Numbered from the stretch's first letter, positions 23,739-38,511 are shown. The stretch: DNA of 64,000 nucleotides from Dipetalonema caudispina (GCA_013365325.1 JABVXV010000073.1:164141-228140), one strand, 5' to 3'. Program-made: numbers and translations. Notes: a model not told the origin generated them from the sequence alone.

Positions 23739-26700
23739 ATGTTCAAGCTATCTTTAACGAATGTGGCCACAGCAATCTTTGTAATGTATATTGCCCATTC
23801 GATGCACTCAATTTATACACTATTTCATCCACCGTTATGTCGGCAAAATCAAGATGACAAAGACTGCTTGATCGTTAGTTTCGCTGTGTTTGTCTACGAA
23901 AGAATTTTCTCGATGAAAATTTCAAACGTTTTAGCTTTTCTTTCCGGTGAGGAATTCGACATGGCAGATAAGGTGGCCAAACCTCATTCATTCGGTAACT
24001 GATTAGAATATTAGTGATACCAATCAATTTCAACGAAAAGTATTATAGCAGGAACAAAACCTTCATTTTGTATTCAGAAAGTTTGGAATCCCCACTTCGC
24101 ATTATGTTACTACCACCACTGTCCTACTCCAATAGCTACTCGAATTAATAGATTTGATTTTCGGATGATTGGACAAGAGGAAAAGGATCAATTTTCAAAC
24201 AGATTAGAAAGAAAGTGAAAAACGGCAAAGTGAAGTAATTTTTAGGCTTACTTAATTTATTTCAGCCAATGATCCAAAGAGATGCAGTGAGTACCGAATG
24301 GCCACCACTACAATTTCGTATTTATGCATCCGTGAATTCTCGTGCCAAAGAGAATTATGGAAAAATCATCCATCAGATAGCATTTCTGGATATCGATGAA
24401 ATCATAGAGAGGGAAGTAAGTCGTAATCTTCCTAAAGACCTAAAGTATTACACTTCTTAGCTCTCTGATTACATGATAGGAGTGTAGTCGTTATCCACTG
24501 GTTGACGTAAATTGCTCTGTTTTTAATAATTCTGTTTTTTTTTTTTTCCGTTGACAAGGACAGCTTATTAAGATATTTTTCATATCCCGACAGCATATCC
24601 GTTTTTCATCTTCATTTCATCCATTAACACTTTTCATATCAGGTACATGTGGATCTCCCAGAACATACACGTAACAATGGCTCATTATATTTACACTGTT
24701 TTCTGCTACCTGCAGAACATAAGCATCAGGATCCTTACCAGGTACGTAACATTTGTTAAAAAGGTGTATACGGTCTTGAATTGTGATAATTAGTTTTACA
24801 TTTTCATTTTAGTAGTTTAGTTTAACAAGTACAAATTGGTAAAATTTTGCATATGTTGGCCTTGATGACATATATTTTTTTCTCTGTACAATGATTATAA
24901 GTCGGTGATTTGGAATTAAAATTGTATAAGTTTTTTTTCCTAGTGCAGTATGTTATGCAATGGTTTGATTTCAAATAAATTTAATTCTCCAAACGAAGAA
25001 TTTGCATTTTAACTAAGCAAGATGTTCACACGTTGAGATTCGTTTGTTTTGTAGGCATCTTGGCAAATAATACAAACAGTTCGCATAACAACATATCAAA
25101 TTCCCCAAGCAGAGACATTTCGATTGATTACAGAAGCCGATGAGAAACGAAGAAGGAGTAAAGAAGCTAGTAGATCCGTAGATCAGGTTTTGTTTGATTT
25201 TTCCTCTTTGAATAAATTCCATTAGCAGTCTTCCGTGAAAATGAAATCAGTTTGCAAAAGTGTTTAAATAATTTTTTATATACTATAAAAATTGTTTCAA
25301 AATTTCAAACGGTATGGTTTCATTTGTTATTGCTGATAAAAATTAAAGAATTGAAGTTTTATTGCTTTCAGTTACGTGAAGAAGGAACACCAGTCACACA
25401 TTTTCGTAGCAAATTACCACTAACAATTGTTGCTGAATCGCCGAAATTTGATTTATATGCTCTTCCTGGTGAAATCTATCAGCACATGCAATTTTTTCAT
25501 CAAGGTATTCATTAGTTAGTTTTAAGTTATTATAAAGTTTTTCATTCATTAGCAATATTTGCTGTATTTGCACTTCATTTTTTATCCCATTACATTTTCA
25601 TTCTAGACAGTCCGAAATTTTTTTGTAGTGATGGTACATTGCTCGGTTGAGCTCTTAAGAGAGATATCACTGCCAAACGTATTACTCTTATTTAAGTAAC
25701 TAATAATGACAGTGTTCACCCAACTGTTTTCAGTAGTCAAAACAAGAAGTCGAACAGGTTTTATGTACATAGACCTTTATGTTTAAAATTTTTTAAATTA
25801 CTTATATTCCAGAAGGTCAAACATATTATTGGCCAATATTTTATATCGATGAGTTGAGTTTTCTTACCAAAGATCTAGTACAGGTGGGTTCCTTAACCAA
25901 CTTTCTTTTCAGAAATAAATTTTTTATTCAGAGTAACAAGAATATTTTTCCTTCATATTTTTTCTTCTGAAGATAAATTATCATTAACTAATATAATGAT
26001 TTGTTTGTCAAATAGATAGAACCGGAACAAAAAAGCGTCATGATGAAGATCCAGTATCGACCGATATCCATTGGTAAATTGCGGTTACTAATTACTGCTC
26101 AAGCTTCTCTTGCTCAACTGAAACGAATGGGTTTTAGCAATAAGGATGTTGACGAGGTCATCTGTTGCTATATTCGTTCACTGCAAATTTTGTCATTGAA
26201 TTTTACAGGACCTCATCATCGTACCTTCATTTTTTCATGAGTTTTATAATCTTTACTTACTTTCAATTATTTTAGATTCTTTATAGGTGAAGGGATTATT
26301 TGTGGATACGAATTTTTACCTTTTGGCCGTGACAGTGTTTGTTGCTGCCTTGCATATGTTGTTTGATGTGCTTGCATTCAAAAATGACATTACATTTTGG
26401 CGAAATCGTAAAAGTATGGCCGGTCTGTCGACGAGGTTAAGAGTACTGCTTTTTCAAACATGTGATTAGTCGTTTGCCTCATATGAATTTCTAACTGTAA
26501 AGAACTTTAAAAATATTCCAAAGAAAAAAGCTTTAATGGGAGGTAGAAGCTTCTTCTCTGCAGCTATGTTTTACAGTTATGCTTTCAGAACTGTGTTATG
26601 GCGTTCATTCAGTCAATCAGTGATATTTGTATATCTTCTTGACGAAGAAACGAGCCTTCTGGTAACAATTCCCACCGCTGTTGGCTGCATTATTGAATAC

Positions 26701-28580
26701 TGGAAAGTAATCAAATCTGCCAAAGTAATAACTTATCAGTACATATTTTTATAAAGAGAATTTTTCATTTCTGCACTTTGTTGTTTTTAGTGTAACAGTT
26801 TAGCATCTTGGAAATTAAAGAGTAAATTCTTTGATAGAAATTATTTTCAAAAGTGGCTAATGTATATTGTAGTATTCCATAATTGAATGTGATTATATTT
26901 AAAGAAATCGGAACGAAATTAATGTTACTGTGGCATTTCACTTCACTTTTTTGAAGTTAAATCACTATTCATATATATTCATTAGGCTTTGTTTTATATT
27001 TCTAACGAAAAACCGTGGTGTTTTCTGTTGATTACATTTAAAATGCTTTGTTGTTGTAAAAGCAAATACGGTATGTTAGATTTAGGTATGTTTATTACAG
27101 ATTTCAATTTATTGGTCAAAAGGCGTACCACATTTACGATTTGGATCTTCTAATGCAGCAGAACTAGAAACAGAATCATTTGATTCAGAAGCAATGAAAT
27201 ATCTTACTTTTCTCCTTATACCGCTGTGTATAGGTGGCGCCGTTTATAGGTAACTCTTATGATCGTCCTCTCTTTGGATATCCTGATCTTCCAGCTTTAC
27301 TTATTTAATTTAGGGACTATGAAACTTCATTTAAACAACGGCTTGATTAAAAAATTACTAAAAGATCTATTCACATGTGATATATTTAGTTTATTCTAGC
27401 CTGGCATACATTCCACACAAGTCATGGTATAGTTGGATAATTCATTGCATGGCTAATGGTGTTTATGCATTCGGATTTTTATTTATGCTACCGCAGTTAT
27501 TTGTCAATTATCGTATGAAGTCAGTTGCTCATCTTCCATGGAGAGCCTTCATGTATAAGGTATGAATGTGCTACTTATGCATTTTTTAAATGATGGCGAG
27601 AAGAGGCCTAAATTGGTGTTAGCTTTGAGAATCAAGCAGCAAACATTCATACCTAGGAGATTTGTCAAAGAACATTTTGCTGAGAACCAAATTTTTGGTG
27701 GGAAGTTTCAGACAAGGCGGGAAGGGAGAAAAGATAGAGCGGAATTGCAGGGGAAAGAAAAAGAAAGTTTGATTATAAAAATAAATTCAAAAGGATATGA
27801 AAATCGATGTTGTAAATTTTTTTGCAACAATGCTTGCTTCATCTTTTCACCATCATACTAAAATTATGTAGAAATATCAAAATTTAATAGGAGTTCGGTT
27901 AATCTGCATTATGTTACGCTTCTTTTTTTTTACTGATTCCAATAACCAGTCTTTACTTTTAGTCTCAAAATCCCTCAGATTTTCTACTGAAATTAGTTTG
28001 AAGTTATTTTATTTTATTTTTTGTTGTTTACACTTCTATATTTTTATGAAGAATGATCTGTTATTGCGAATTAATCAAATAGTCATAATTAACAAAGACA
28101 TTATGTGTTTACTGGATCTCTCACGAGTTCAAATGAGAAGCATGTGAATTCCTTTCAAAAATTTTTGAGCTGTTTTAAAGTTTGCTCGTCCCAATAAGTT
28201 TACATGTTTTTTTGATACCTGAGTTCAAACTAGCTGCTGTTTTGCTACCTTCTTACACCTTAAATGTTGTGATTTTAAAGTATAGACTTGATTTTAAATT
28301 AAATAATTAATTCCAGGCATTTAATACTTTCATAGACGATATGTTTGCATTTATTATCACAATGCCGACATCTCATCGTGTCGCTTGTTTCCGGGATGAT
28401 GTAGTTTTCATCATTTATCTCTACCAACGTTACCTTTACCCGGTGGATAAATCACGCGTCAACGAATTTGGTGAATGTTTCCAGGATACTGAAATCCAGA
28501 ACGATCAAAAAGCCAAATCTCCGTCAGCATTAGTACCATCCTCACAACTTAAATCGAAAGCGAGAAAGAAAGCTGATTAA
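23739..28580 (+). CDS. CLPTM1L: CLPTM1-like multipass ER membrane protein (CLPTM1L/CRR9)
   Basis: Twelve exons: 23739-23873, 24266-24415, 24643-24741, 25055-25186, 25372-25504, 25813-25883, 26016-26156, 26287-26435, 26589-26724, 27101-27249, 27400-27559, 28317-28580. All phases agree; 572 residues (human 538). The N-terminus ([20 protein letters not shown]) forms the first membrane segment, followed by a lumenal domain of about 270 residues. The C-terminal half carries the remaining membrane segments and long stretches almost identical to the human protein: [105 protein letters not shown]. Human CLPTM1L has been reported as an ER glucosaminyl-phosphatidylinositol scramblase for GPI-anchor synthesis; the same role here is inference. 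The protein ends KKAD, a canonical KKxx ER-retrieval signal. The last intron (27560-28316) contains open frames that are not coding. Confidence 0.96.
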
Positions 28581-31393
28581 AGAGCAGCTAGAATTTCTCA
28601 AGTTAAAAAATTTTTGTTTCTTTATCAGATTACTTCGAGTTATTTTTCGTTAATGACAACATTCTTTTGCAATATAAATTTCGTCCTTTGCAATATTTTT
28701 CCAATTATTTATTTACGAATTATCCAAATTGTGTATTCTGGTGCAGCCATTATTATTCCGCAAGTTTTGAACTGTGATATGCAATATTCTTCATCAAATT
28801 TTCGTTTCTGTTTTCAAATTCACAAGCTCTCTAAAAAATTCTTCACCAAAGAACTTCTTCAGCTTCACATCAAAATTTATTTTTGATTAAATTACTAAAT
28901 ACTAAACAATTTCTGTGTACGATATATCTTTTTTTCGCAAGTTGTCCAAATATAAATCGTATTGGCAGCAAATTGTTATAGATCTAATTTCTAAAGCCTG
29001 AGATAAATGACGCAGCTATCTTCAATCAAATTGATGATCGCGAGTCACTATGTTCCTATCAAATTTTCATAATGTAAGATAGTTCATTGAAGTTTGGAAA
29101 GAGTTTTTGTGATTTCGAATATCAGCTGTATGCGATATGATTTGCTATATTTATCATCTTACAACAAAATTCTAGTTCCTATTGCACCATAAATTGAGTG
29201 AATATTACTTATTGATAGCATGAAATAGCTGAGTACTAAAAAATTCAGTTTCATACGTCGTGAAAGGCAAAATTGAAATCAGCTTATGAACCTATAAAAT
29301 AATTATAAGGTTATATGGGACGATTTATTTTCCTCCCTTAAATTATACTTTATAAATGTCACATCGTGACTGGTTTGAAAAACAAATTGATTGAAATAGA
29401 CTTTTCTTCGTCACTTTTCATATTTATATCAATAGCGACACTTATGTACATTTTTGTTTCAAGTGTCAAGGGATCAAATGAATTGTGTGTGGAAGATTAC
29501 TTATGTTAAGTAAAGTTTCTGTAAATGACTTTCAACTAGTTATATTTGACTGTTGAAATCAGAATGGGTTATGTATACACAATCTATGCAAATAGTTGAT
29601 TTTTCCGAAAATTATGGAATTATTTTTTCTTTCAAGAATTATGAGATGTGTTTTGATTCTCTTGGAATTTTATGTAATATTCGATAATTTTTTATAAGTG
29701 AATGGGTAATCTAAAATTTCATTCATCTAACACCCCTTTTCTTTTTCTTTTGTTTTACTGTCTAGTTTCTAGTCTCAATTAAGAATTAGTTTTTGCTATG
29801 AATTTAGGAAGGAACTCCCATCTTTTCTTCATAATTTGCTAACTTATTTTGTCTTTCGAACTCCTTAATGATTAGTAATTAATTATTAATAGCTCTATCA
29901 TCCATTTTATTTGGTTTTAAGTTATTCTTTGCAGCAAATTATAGCTTTTGTCAATTGATTTTCTTATTTGGTGATTGTTAGCAAATTTTTGCTTTATTTT
30001 GTCGTTATATTATTTTCGATATTATACTTACGAATTCCAAATAAATCGTTTCAATGAGAATTTTGTTCAATGCACCGGAACACTGGAAGTAATTCTAGTT
30101 CTGCCAACGAACAACTTCAAAGGTTCGCTCGATAATTGTCGGAAGTTAGAAGAAATATGATACGTTATGAGTGTGCTACGAACATAAAGTAAAACTTCTT
30201 AAATTCTTATCTTACATGTGTAACAACTAATGGTCGTTCAGTCGTTCAGTGCAGAAAATCCCGAATTTTTATTAAGCTGACTGAATTATGAGATTTGAAT
30301 ACTATAAGAAATTTCCAGCCTATATATTCTGATGAATATCTTCACTTGTGATAATATAGATTGATTGTTATAATGATTAGAAATTAGGGAACTCATATTT
30401 CTCTGAAAAAATCTTAAAAATTGAAGCCAAAAAAAAAGCGATAATTTTTTTTGCTTTCCTCTTTCGTAGACAGGGAACTTCTGCTTTCCTGATTACTTTT
30501 ATCACCCGTTGAAATTTTATGAAATATAAACTTTCATATCAGTTGGTGGCTTTTAAAGATGAGCTGAGCGGTGTATAAAGCAAACGGTACCTAAGATGGT
30601 TATTCTATGTTACGTGATCGGTAACCTTTTTTGAATTTTTGCTGACAATTCATTTTCCTAATACTGACTTTCTATCCTTAAATTTTCGTCCTTCTTCCAA
30701 ATTTACAAAAATACCTTTCTATGAAAATTTTTTGTGCTTTTTATCTGATCTTTTACAGAAATTTCTTTTGCTTATTTATATAATTCAATTTACAGGATAA
30801 TAAATAAGAATGTATTTAAATGGGACAAGCAAAGATAGAAACTGTAGCAAAAATAGAAATCTCTATCTTGGCTATTTTTAGGAACTGAAGGAATTCCATT
30901 CCACATATAATTCCATTAATGAAATTTTTTTAGCTACGAACAAATTTTCGATAGTCATTTTTTTCTTTCATTATCAGATTTGATGGTTGAAGAAACTTGA
31001 ATGGAAGGTTGATATGAAATCAAACATAACATCTATTTACTCAAGACTTCTTAATGATTTAATTAATTCAAAAAGAGTAATTTCATACCTATTGCAAATC
31101 ATTGCTTTCCTGAAAATTAACTATACCCTTAGAGGAGAAAATACTTGAATAAATAAAGCCAGATTAGGTACCTGCTTGACATAAATGAAGTAGATTTATT
31201 TTTTGTGGTAGAATAAGCATTTACCATTACTTTTAAGGTTTTAATAAACATTATCATTATTATTTAAAGCTTCGTGGAATTAAGACTTCATGAAGCTAAT
31301 CATCCAGTTAGGACTGGTCCTTCTATCATCGTCTTTTTTCCTCTTTACTTGTTGCAAGAAAGAAATCATTGTTTTCTTTTTTTTTATAAAACC

Positions 31394-31513
31394 GAATTTC
31401 ATAATGATTAATGAAAAAAATTTTATTTTATGGAGAAAATTGAATTTCATAATGATTAAAATGACAAAATTTTTTTTTATAAAACAAGAAAAACTGAATT
31501 TCATAATGATTAA
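31394..31513. repeat. Degenerate tandem repeat, three copies of an 18-bp core
   Basis: GAATTTCATAATGATTAA occurs exactly at 31394-31411, 31442-31459 and 31496-31513, spaced 48 and 54 bp. The spacers also resemble each other (AAAATTTT and ATAAAAC elements). The repeat explains the open frames on both strands here (recurring LIIMKF on the minus strand), so I do not call a gene. Confidence 0.8.
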
Positions 31514-32176
31514 TGGCAAAATGAAGCAATTTATGAGTTATGAAAAATTATATTACATGTAAAAATGAAACACTTCTGTGAGAGAAGTAATAAAAATGAA
31601 TTTCATTTGAAATTAAATTTTTTGAAAGCACAACAGATTGCTGCAAAGTTTGCACTTGTTTTGATGCTAACAGATTTCTTCTATTCTAAGTCAGTTATTT
31701 GACTTACCTTAAAATTAGAATATATTTTTTCATTGTTGCTGTATTTGAAAAAATGTTGAATTTATTTCAATAATCGATTAAAATTCACAAAATTTGAAAT
31801 AGCATATCTTAATTAGTTATTTCTATCCTGAATTAATCAGTGTCATTTCAACAGCTGTTTCAATTGATTTTTTTACATATTATCATAGATTCAAAACAGA
31901 TTGGTAAGAAAGAGCAATAAAAAATGCTTCTCAGTGATTTTTGACGTCAGTCATTCAGTTTTATTGCAAGAGCCATTTGTTATTATCACTTCATTTCGAT
32001 TTGTTTCAATGTGTTATTCCTCCTAGTTAAATCAATTCGATCTTTATCAATCTCTTATCACTATCAATCTCTTATCACTGATAATGTTTTGTATCAAATG
32101 AGTTGTTTCTTCTCTCTGTCTCACCTTTTGCATAAAAATAATAGTTTTTTTTTGCGAATTATACAAAAAAGCGTAG

Positions 32177-32205
32177 TTTTCTGTGAAAATTATTTTCACA
32201 GAAAA
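32177..32205. repeat. Perfect palindrome with 14-bp arms
   Basis: TTTTCTGTGAAAAT at 32177-32190 and its exact reverse complement at 32192-32205 are separated by one T. It lies inside a chance open frame. A one-base loop suits cruciform DNA or a dyad protein-binding site better than an RNA stem-loop. Confidence 0.85.
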
Positions 32206-35200
32206 GTATTTATTGCGAAAAATTTGGTTATGAAAATTTTTGGCGTTCCTTTTTTTTCGTGTATTATAACATATCTCATATCAATAAATATCAACATAAT
32301 TCAGAAAAACATTGGCGCTTGCAGGAATAAAATATTTTTTGATAAATAACTTATTAAGAGTTTTTTTTTTCTTGTTTATTTAATGATGGTAGCAATTAAA
32401 TAACAAAATATTGGTACTCATAAAATATGAGGTTAAGAGTGATACGAGAATTGAAGTGATTAAAAATTTTGTAAGAAGTTGAAATCTGATTTAGATGAGG
32501 AGATTAAAGGTCTTTTATTGATTACAGTTTGAAAAAAAAAATTAAATTAGAAATTCGTATGAAATTCTTTTGGTTGTTTATTGATTTGAATTTCTAAATC
32601 ATTTGTTCCTTCTTTTTACCACAATATGTCAGTTATTATTAAAAGATGATGCAACAATCTTCAGAGGTAATATTCCGTTTTTTTGAGAAAAGGTTGAGTA
32701 TAGATCTTTCATTCAAACTTCATCCATTTCCAAGGATAATTAATTGAACAGGTGTATTCTTACATATAATTAATTGAGCAGTGTTGTAACATACTCCTTA
32801 GTGATTTTACAGCTTTCATTGTCAACTCTTTCTACAAACCAACGCTTTCCTCGGGTCTAATGATCGGCAAATTTTTTTTTTTTTTCTTAACTTGACCAGT
32901 AAAATTAACCCAATTGCAAAACTAGCATCATTAACGTACGATGAGAAAGTCTCATTCATGAGATTGATTGATGAGACTATCAACTGATCTGCTAATATTT
33001 CCTAAAGTTAATCAGCTAATACTTATAATTTTCATCTTTCTTCGAGCTTTGAGGACATACATACCGATACATTTATATATTTACATTGCTTAGTAACTAA
33101 ATACAGAATGAGTTCTACTTCGAAACATTGTTGTTTCGTCTTTGATTCTTTATTCCAGAAGTAATATCACATATTCTTTCAACGCTTATCCTTCATATTT
33201 ATAATAAAAGGGAATTTTCGAAAATTTTATTTGAAAATGCCGAAATTCTGTGTCATTTTAAATAATACTAAAATATAGCGCAAACTTGCATTTTTGAAAT
33301 CCTTTTGAAGTTGATTGTAATTTAAAGGTTGGAGTTTACGGTTTTTTTCGAAAGCAGCAATCAGTCCTTCACGTTGAACTTGACCCCACCTAATGAACTT
33401 TTACAGTAATGAGGTCACTTTTATACTTCTCTTTAATTTATACTTCTTTTGTAATCTAACTTCGCTCGAGATGTGATATTTAAGAGTTCAAGTAATCAAT
33501 CCCGAAAGAATTTTTTCGACAAAATGCTCGAACTGTATGAGCATCAATCTGAACTAATTATCATTTCAAATTTCAGCAAATGTTTGCTAAAATGTTGAAT
33601 TATTACTTGTAATTATCATTTCACGATACCTATCCATCTTTCTTCAGAAATTTTCGACAAAATGACGTCTTATTTTTATTCCAAAAACGAATAATTTTTC
33701 AGTATTTATTGAAGTTTTTTATACTACAAAACAAAAACTAAATTAAAATTGAAGGACTTTAGATAACAAATGAAGAGTGATGAAGAAGTGAAAGAAAAGT
33801 ACTTATCATGATTTGTTCTTTTCCGCTTATTCATGCAAATCATCTTCTACCCACGTTTAGCACAATGAATTTTGAAGTTGAAAAATACATCCCAGAAAAT
33901 CAATCCTTAAGATATCATTCATTGTTCAATATTCATTTCAATTTTTCAATTTTTGCAATTTCTGAAACCACATTTTTTCAAGCTAGAGAAAATACCTTTA
34001 AACGAAGATGAAAATGGATGAAGGCAGAGGAAATGTGAAATTAACCATTTTGATGGTAATATTTGCATGTTTCGAAATTTATCCTTGTTTTCATCATGAA
34101 AGAACTAACTTTTACTTCAATCTTTTTAAGACTACCTAAAAAGATGAAATATTGATTTCAAATGACAAATCTTCAGTTTCAAAGCTTCAGAAGTAAGGGA
34201 TCTCAATGATTTTAGGCTAAACTTTATTTGGTTAAAGAATTCTCTAGTGATTTCTTGTCGAAGGCTTCGAATGGTTTCAATGTCAAAAAAAAAAGTTGTA
34301 TATAAATGTACATAAAAATACATTATTCGATAAATCATCCTTCCCTTTTTCATTTGAATTGATTTAAATTGATTTTGCATTTAAGGTAATTTTGTAATAA
34401 AGTAAATTTTTCACTTTGTTTTTCTTTGAAAATTTTTGTATGAGAAGAGAAGTTTTGAGAGAATTTTCTCGTAATGGATAGTTTTTGGGATTTCTTTTCA
34501 CATTTACTAGTAAGTATATTCTTGCAACTATCACATATTCGATTTTTTTTCTTACATTTCATCTTTCCTTCAGGAAATTTAATTTTTTGCATGGCCAAGA
34601 TTCATTTAAGATTTTAGCATGCCTCATTATTACTTTGAGTTAACATCATTCGTTTCTCAGTTTTTTAACTCTAATAAAATCGCAAGACCATTGTTTAAGT
34701 CTTAGACTCAGAAAAAAATTTATGAGTTTGGTTGGTAGTTTAAATAGACTTCAATTTTTAAATACTTTATTTTTTGGTGTATCATTTATTTCATCTTTTT
34801 AAAACTATACAAAAGAAGAATCCAACAAGGATGTCTTGAAGTATCGCATGAAGTTGCTTCCCAAAAAAAAAAAAAAAAGAAAAAAAAAGAACTAAGTTTT
34901 GATAGGATAGGATCTGTTTGCTGTTTTTGGCTCTGTAAGTGTGGCCAAAATGGAGTAATTCAAGAGATGGAAAGAGGAAATGGACTACACATAAAGATTA
35001 TTGATTCTCGGAATGATCAGTATAACTTGACTGAGAAGGGACATTTATATAACTTGATTTCCCATCATTTCCAATACTACTTTAACTAAACTTTACTTAA
35101 ATTGATGAAATCCCAACTTCTAAGCTCTTTTAGAAAGTGAAGATATTTTGCAAATATACGAAAGAAAAGCGCTTTAGTTAAATACACTTCATTGAAGTAC

Positions 35201-38200
35201 CAGCTAAGCTCTTTTTAAAAGCTCATCCAATAATAATTCTCATTATTTTTACTTACGCTTTCAGTCTTATGTATTGATTAATAACCAAAGTAATGCTAAT
35301 AAGCAGTTATGATAATTAAGTTAAAGTTATTAAGATCATTATGTAAGTTAAGATACAAGCAGGAATAAGTAAGCTTTGAAGTAACAAATTTCCAACCTTT
35401 TTTGAAATCGAGTTCTATTTTGAAATTTTCCACCAGTTATTTCATTCTCATTTTACATCAAATTCTTCATAATTATGTGTCGTGAAATTTTTGACTGTTT
35501 ATTTTTATTTCACTTTTAGGACTATTTTTTACATTCGATATTTTCTCACTCATTCAGAAATTCGAAATGAAAAATAATGCATTGAAATTCTGATAATTTC
35601 TCTATAGTGTTTGAATTGTGAATTGTCGGAGAATCGTAGCAAATTATCTTTTATTAATAAACCTTTCATTGTTATTATCAGACGATTTCAAAAAATTTTA
35701 TGACCCGAAATATCAAAATGAATAACGATGTTTCTGGAAGTTCCACTAATAAACATATTAATTTGATATAATTCCGAAAAATTACATCGGCAGTTAACAA
35801 ACGAAAAATAACAAACGAAAAATTAACAAACGAAAAATGGAAGAAAGGTATCGATAATAATGTTTCAGATTCTCGCACTTATGAATTTTGCTCATTTCCA
35901 ACTCATTTGTAATTTCTGCATAAATTTGAAGAATTAAGAATGTCTTTCCATTTTTCTTTTTTTTTTTTTACATCTGAAAGCAATTATTTGATACAACGTT
36001 GTTCACGATACCTATCATAGACATTGTTTTGCCATATTTTCTCATTTCTTCCATTTTTCCTAAATGTAATAGGATTGATGTTCACTTCCTTACTTTTTTT
36101 GATGTCTTATTTTCATTTTCTTTTTTATGTTAGACTTTGATAAAAGCAGAAGGACAATTACAAACATTGTTAGAATTATCAATGTTAGTAGTTAGTAATA
36201 CTTCCAAATTGTTTGGCTAATTTTGTCGAATAATTATTTTGTTTGTATCGATAAAAAAAAGGAAAACAAAAGAACAGAAGAAAAAAAACAGATTCATAAA
36301 GATATTTCTTACTGTATCATGAAAGGTCACGTAAAATCTTTATAACTTATGATCGATTCAGGTTTAGCGTATTTATTAGCAAACTACTCTGACTTATGAA
36401 AGCAAATAAATCCTAGAAGTTTGTAAACCAAAAGAAAGTACCGAGCGCATTCATTTTGCAATTTACCCATCCATAACTTATTCCCGGGAATGCTATACTT
36501 CAATTTTGTCAATATAGAAAACAATTTCTACTCTATTTATGTGATGCTTTTCGTTATTTTTAAAAAGTGAAATTGCGATTTTAATTTTTGTGAGATATTA
36601 AAACGAAGGCGTTTTTTTTTTTTCTTTTTTTTTTTTGTAAATTGACATATTTATCAAATTGAAAATAATTCGATGTTGTTGTATGCTTTCTTGTCTAAAT
36701 TCATGTAAAAAAAATTGAACAATTATTCTTAGCATAGCACATCCAATGCCTTTAATTAAACAGTTGATTAAAATGGAAAGTCTGGGTTTATTTTTAGCAC
36801 TGAAAGTTGGTTTAACTGAAATAAATTAATGCTTGGTCAACTGAAAAACGTCAAGTCACTTGCTAACAAAAAATCAAAGAAATTTCAGAAATGTAAAGAA
36901 ATATAAAAGTTTGGGAGAGAAAAGAGTTTCGTATATTTTTATGATTATTTCATCGTTTTTTTTTTTTTTTTTTACTTTTAAGTGTCATAATACTGAAACA
37001 TTTCTGTTGAGAATCATACAAGAAATCCTTCACAACATTATTCCTGACTTTTTTCTTTTCATAACAAGGATAAAATTTTCAAATATTTTATGACAAATTT
37101 AAAAAATGTTCAAAATGTGACAATTCATAAAATCTAATTACTTAATTTAATGACAAGTAATGCTATTATTATGTATAATATTAAAATATAATAACAATAA
37201 CAATTGTAGCAAACGATACCTTTCTATTTGATATGTAAGTGATGTTTACTTTGTATGGATGGTAATATAAAACATAGGCTTGGATCATTTATTTTGGATA
37301 ATCTTGAAAAACGATCTCTTCTTCTGTGAGAGAGAGAGAGGGAGAGAAAGAGAAAGAGCATAAGAAGTGGCTAAAAATATTTCCTCCTCAATGCTTTGAA
37401 TAAAATGATTCGTCAAATGGTAATAATGTGAAACAGAAGAAGTGTCAGTGTGATATCTTTTTCTCAGAGGGGCAATTTCTGAGCTTCAATAAGAATGTCG
37501 CCTTTTCGATTTTGTTATGATTAGCTGTTGCTATCCATTGCTTCAATTTGAATTTATATTTTATAGCTTATTCTAATTCAAATCAACAATACTAATCGGT
37601 CAAATTCACACGACAGAAGTGATAGATTCCAAGCAGTAAAGAAGATAGATAAAGTGAAAAATAACATTCTGATACATCATCATCTATTCCCGGTTATTTT
37701 GCGTTTATTAATTGTTAACTCAAATTTAAATTCAAATTTGCTTTTGTAAGGAAGTCACGAGGGATTTTTTATATCATATGATGAGTATGCTGTACTGGCT
37801 ACCGCTTGCTTCACTTTACTACTTACATATTAAGCTAAGAAAAACAAAGAAATTAAAATAATGCCTAAATTTTTGGAAAGTCGTTTCAATAAATATAATG
37901 CTTGACATTGCTAGCTTTTGCACAAAGTAGGTTATCATGCATTGAAAATGAAATTGCTTGTGTAACTATTCGAAATAGGTAATCTTCATTTCTCTAAAAA
38001 ACTTTAGAGCCGAAGATACTTAACTCTGGAATTGAAGAAGTATAGACTTTCAGGAAAAGTTTGAATCGGTTGTTTTAGGTAAGCTTAAATTTCGGGAATT
38101 GAGAAGGAATATATTACAGAAATTGAAACAAAAAATAAAAATAATGTATTACTTTTCGATTTTCAGTAATGTGTACTGAAAGTCTTTTTTTATTAGCTTT

Positions 38201-38511
38201 GTTTTCAGTTTGAAAATTTTCTTCCATTGTTCAATCTTATCATAATTTTGAATTTAATTAGCAAAATTGAAAGAAGTAAAATAGAGTAATATTTTGTTTA
38301 TAATATTCTCAGAAATTTTTATAAGAAAGATTTGTTGCTCAGAGTTCAAATTTGATTTCTTAAGAAATGAGTTGTAATAAAAGATTTTAGTACTTGAAGT
38401 TTCTGTCCGCTTGTTTCTTGTCTGATTTCCATTTTTAAACCCAGAATATTGTTTAAGCTATCAATTGTTTGTAGATAAGAAATGGAATTAGATAATGATA
38501 AATTAACCTAA

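Noticed and set aside
31280..31562. Overlapping open frames on both strands with repeated LIIMKF / NFIMI
   Set aside because: They are a by-product of the three-copy 18-bp repeat.
32011..32349. Plus-strand open frame of 112 codons, the second longest in the window
   Set aside because: Translation is Ile/Phe/Asn/Ser-rich, without domain, splice sites or upstream acceptor, and it contains the perfect palindrome. At this base composition a few frames of this size are expected by chance.
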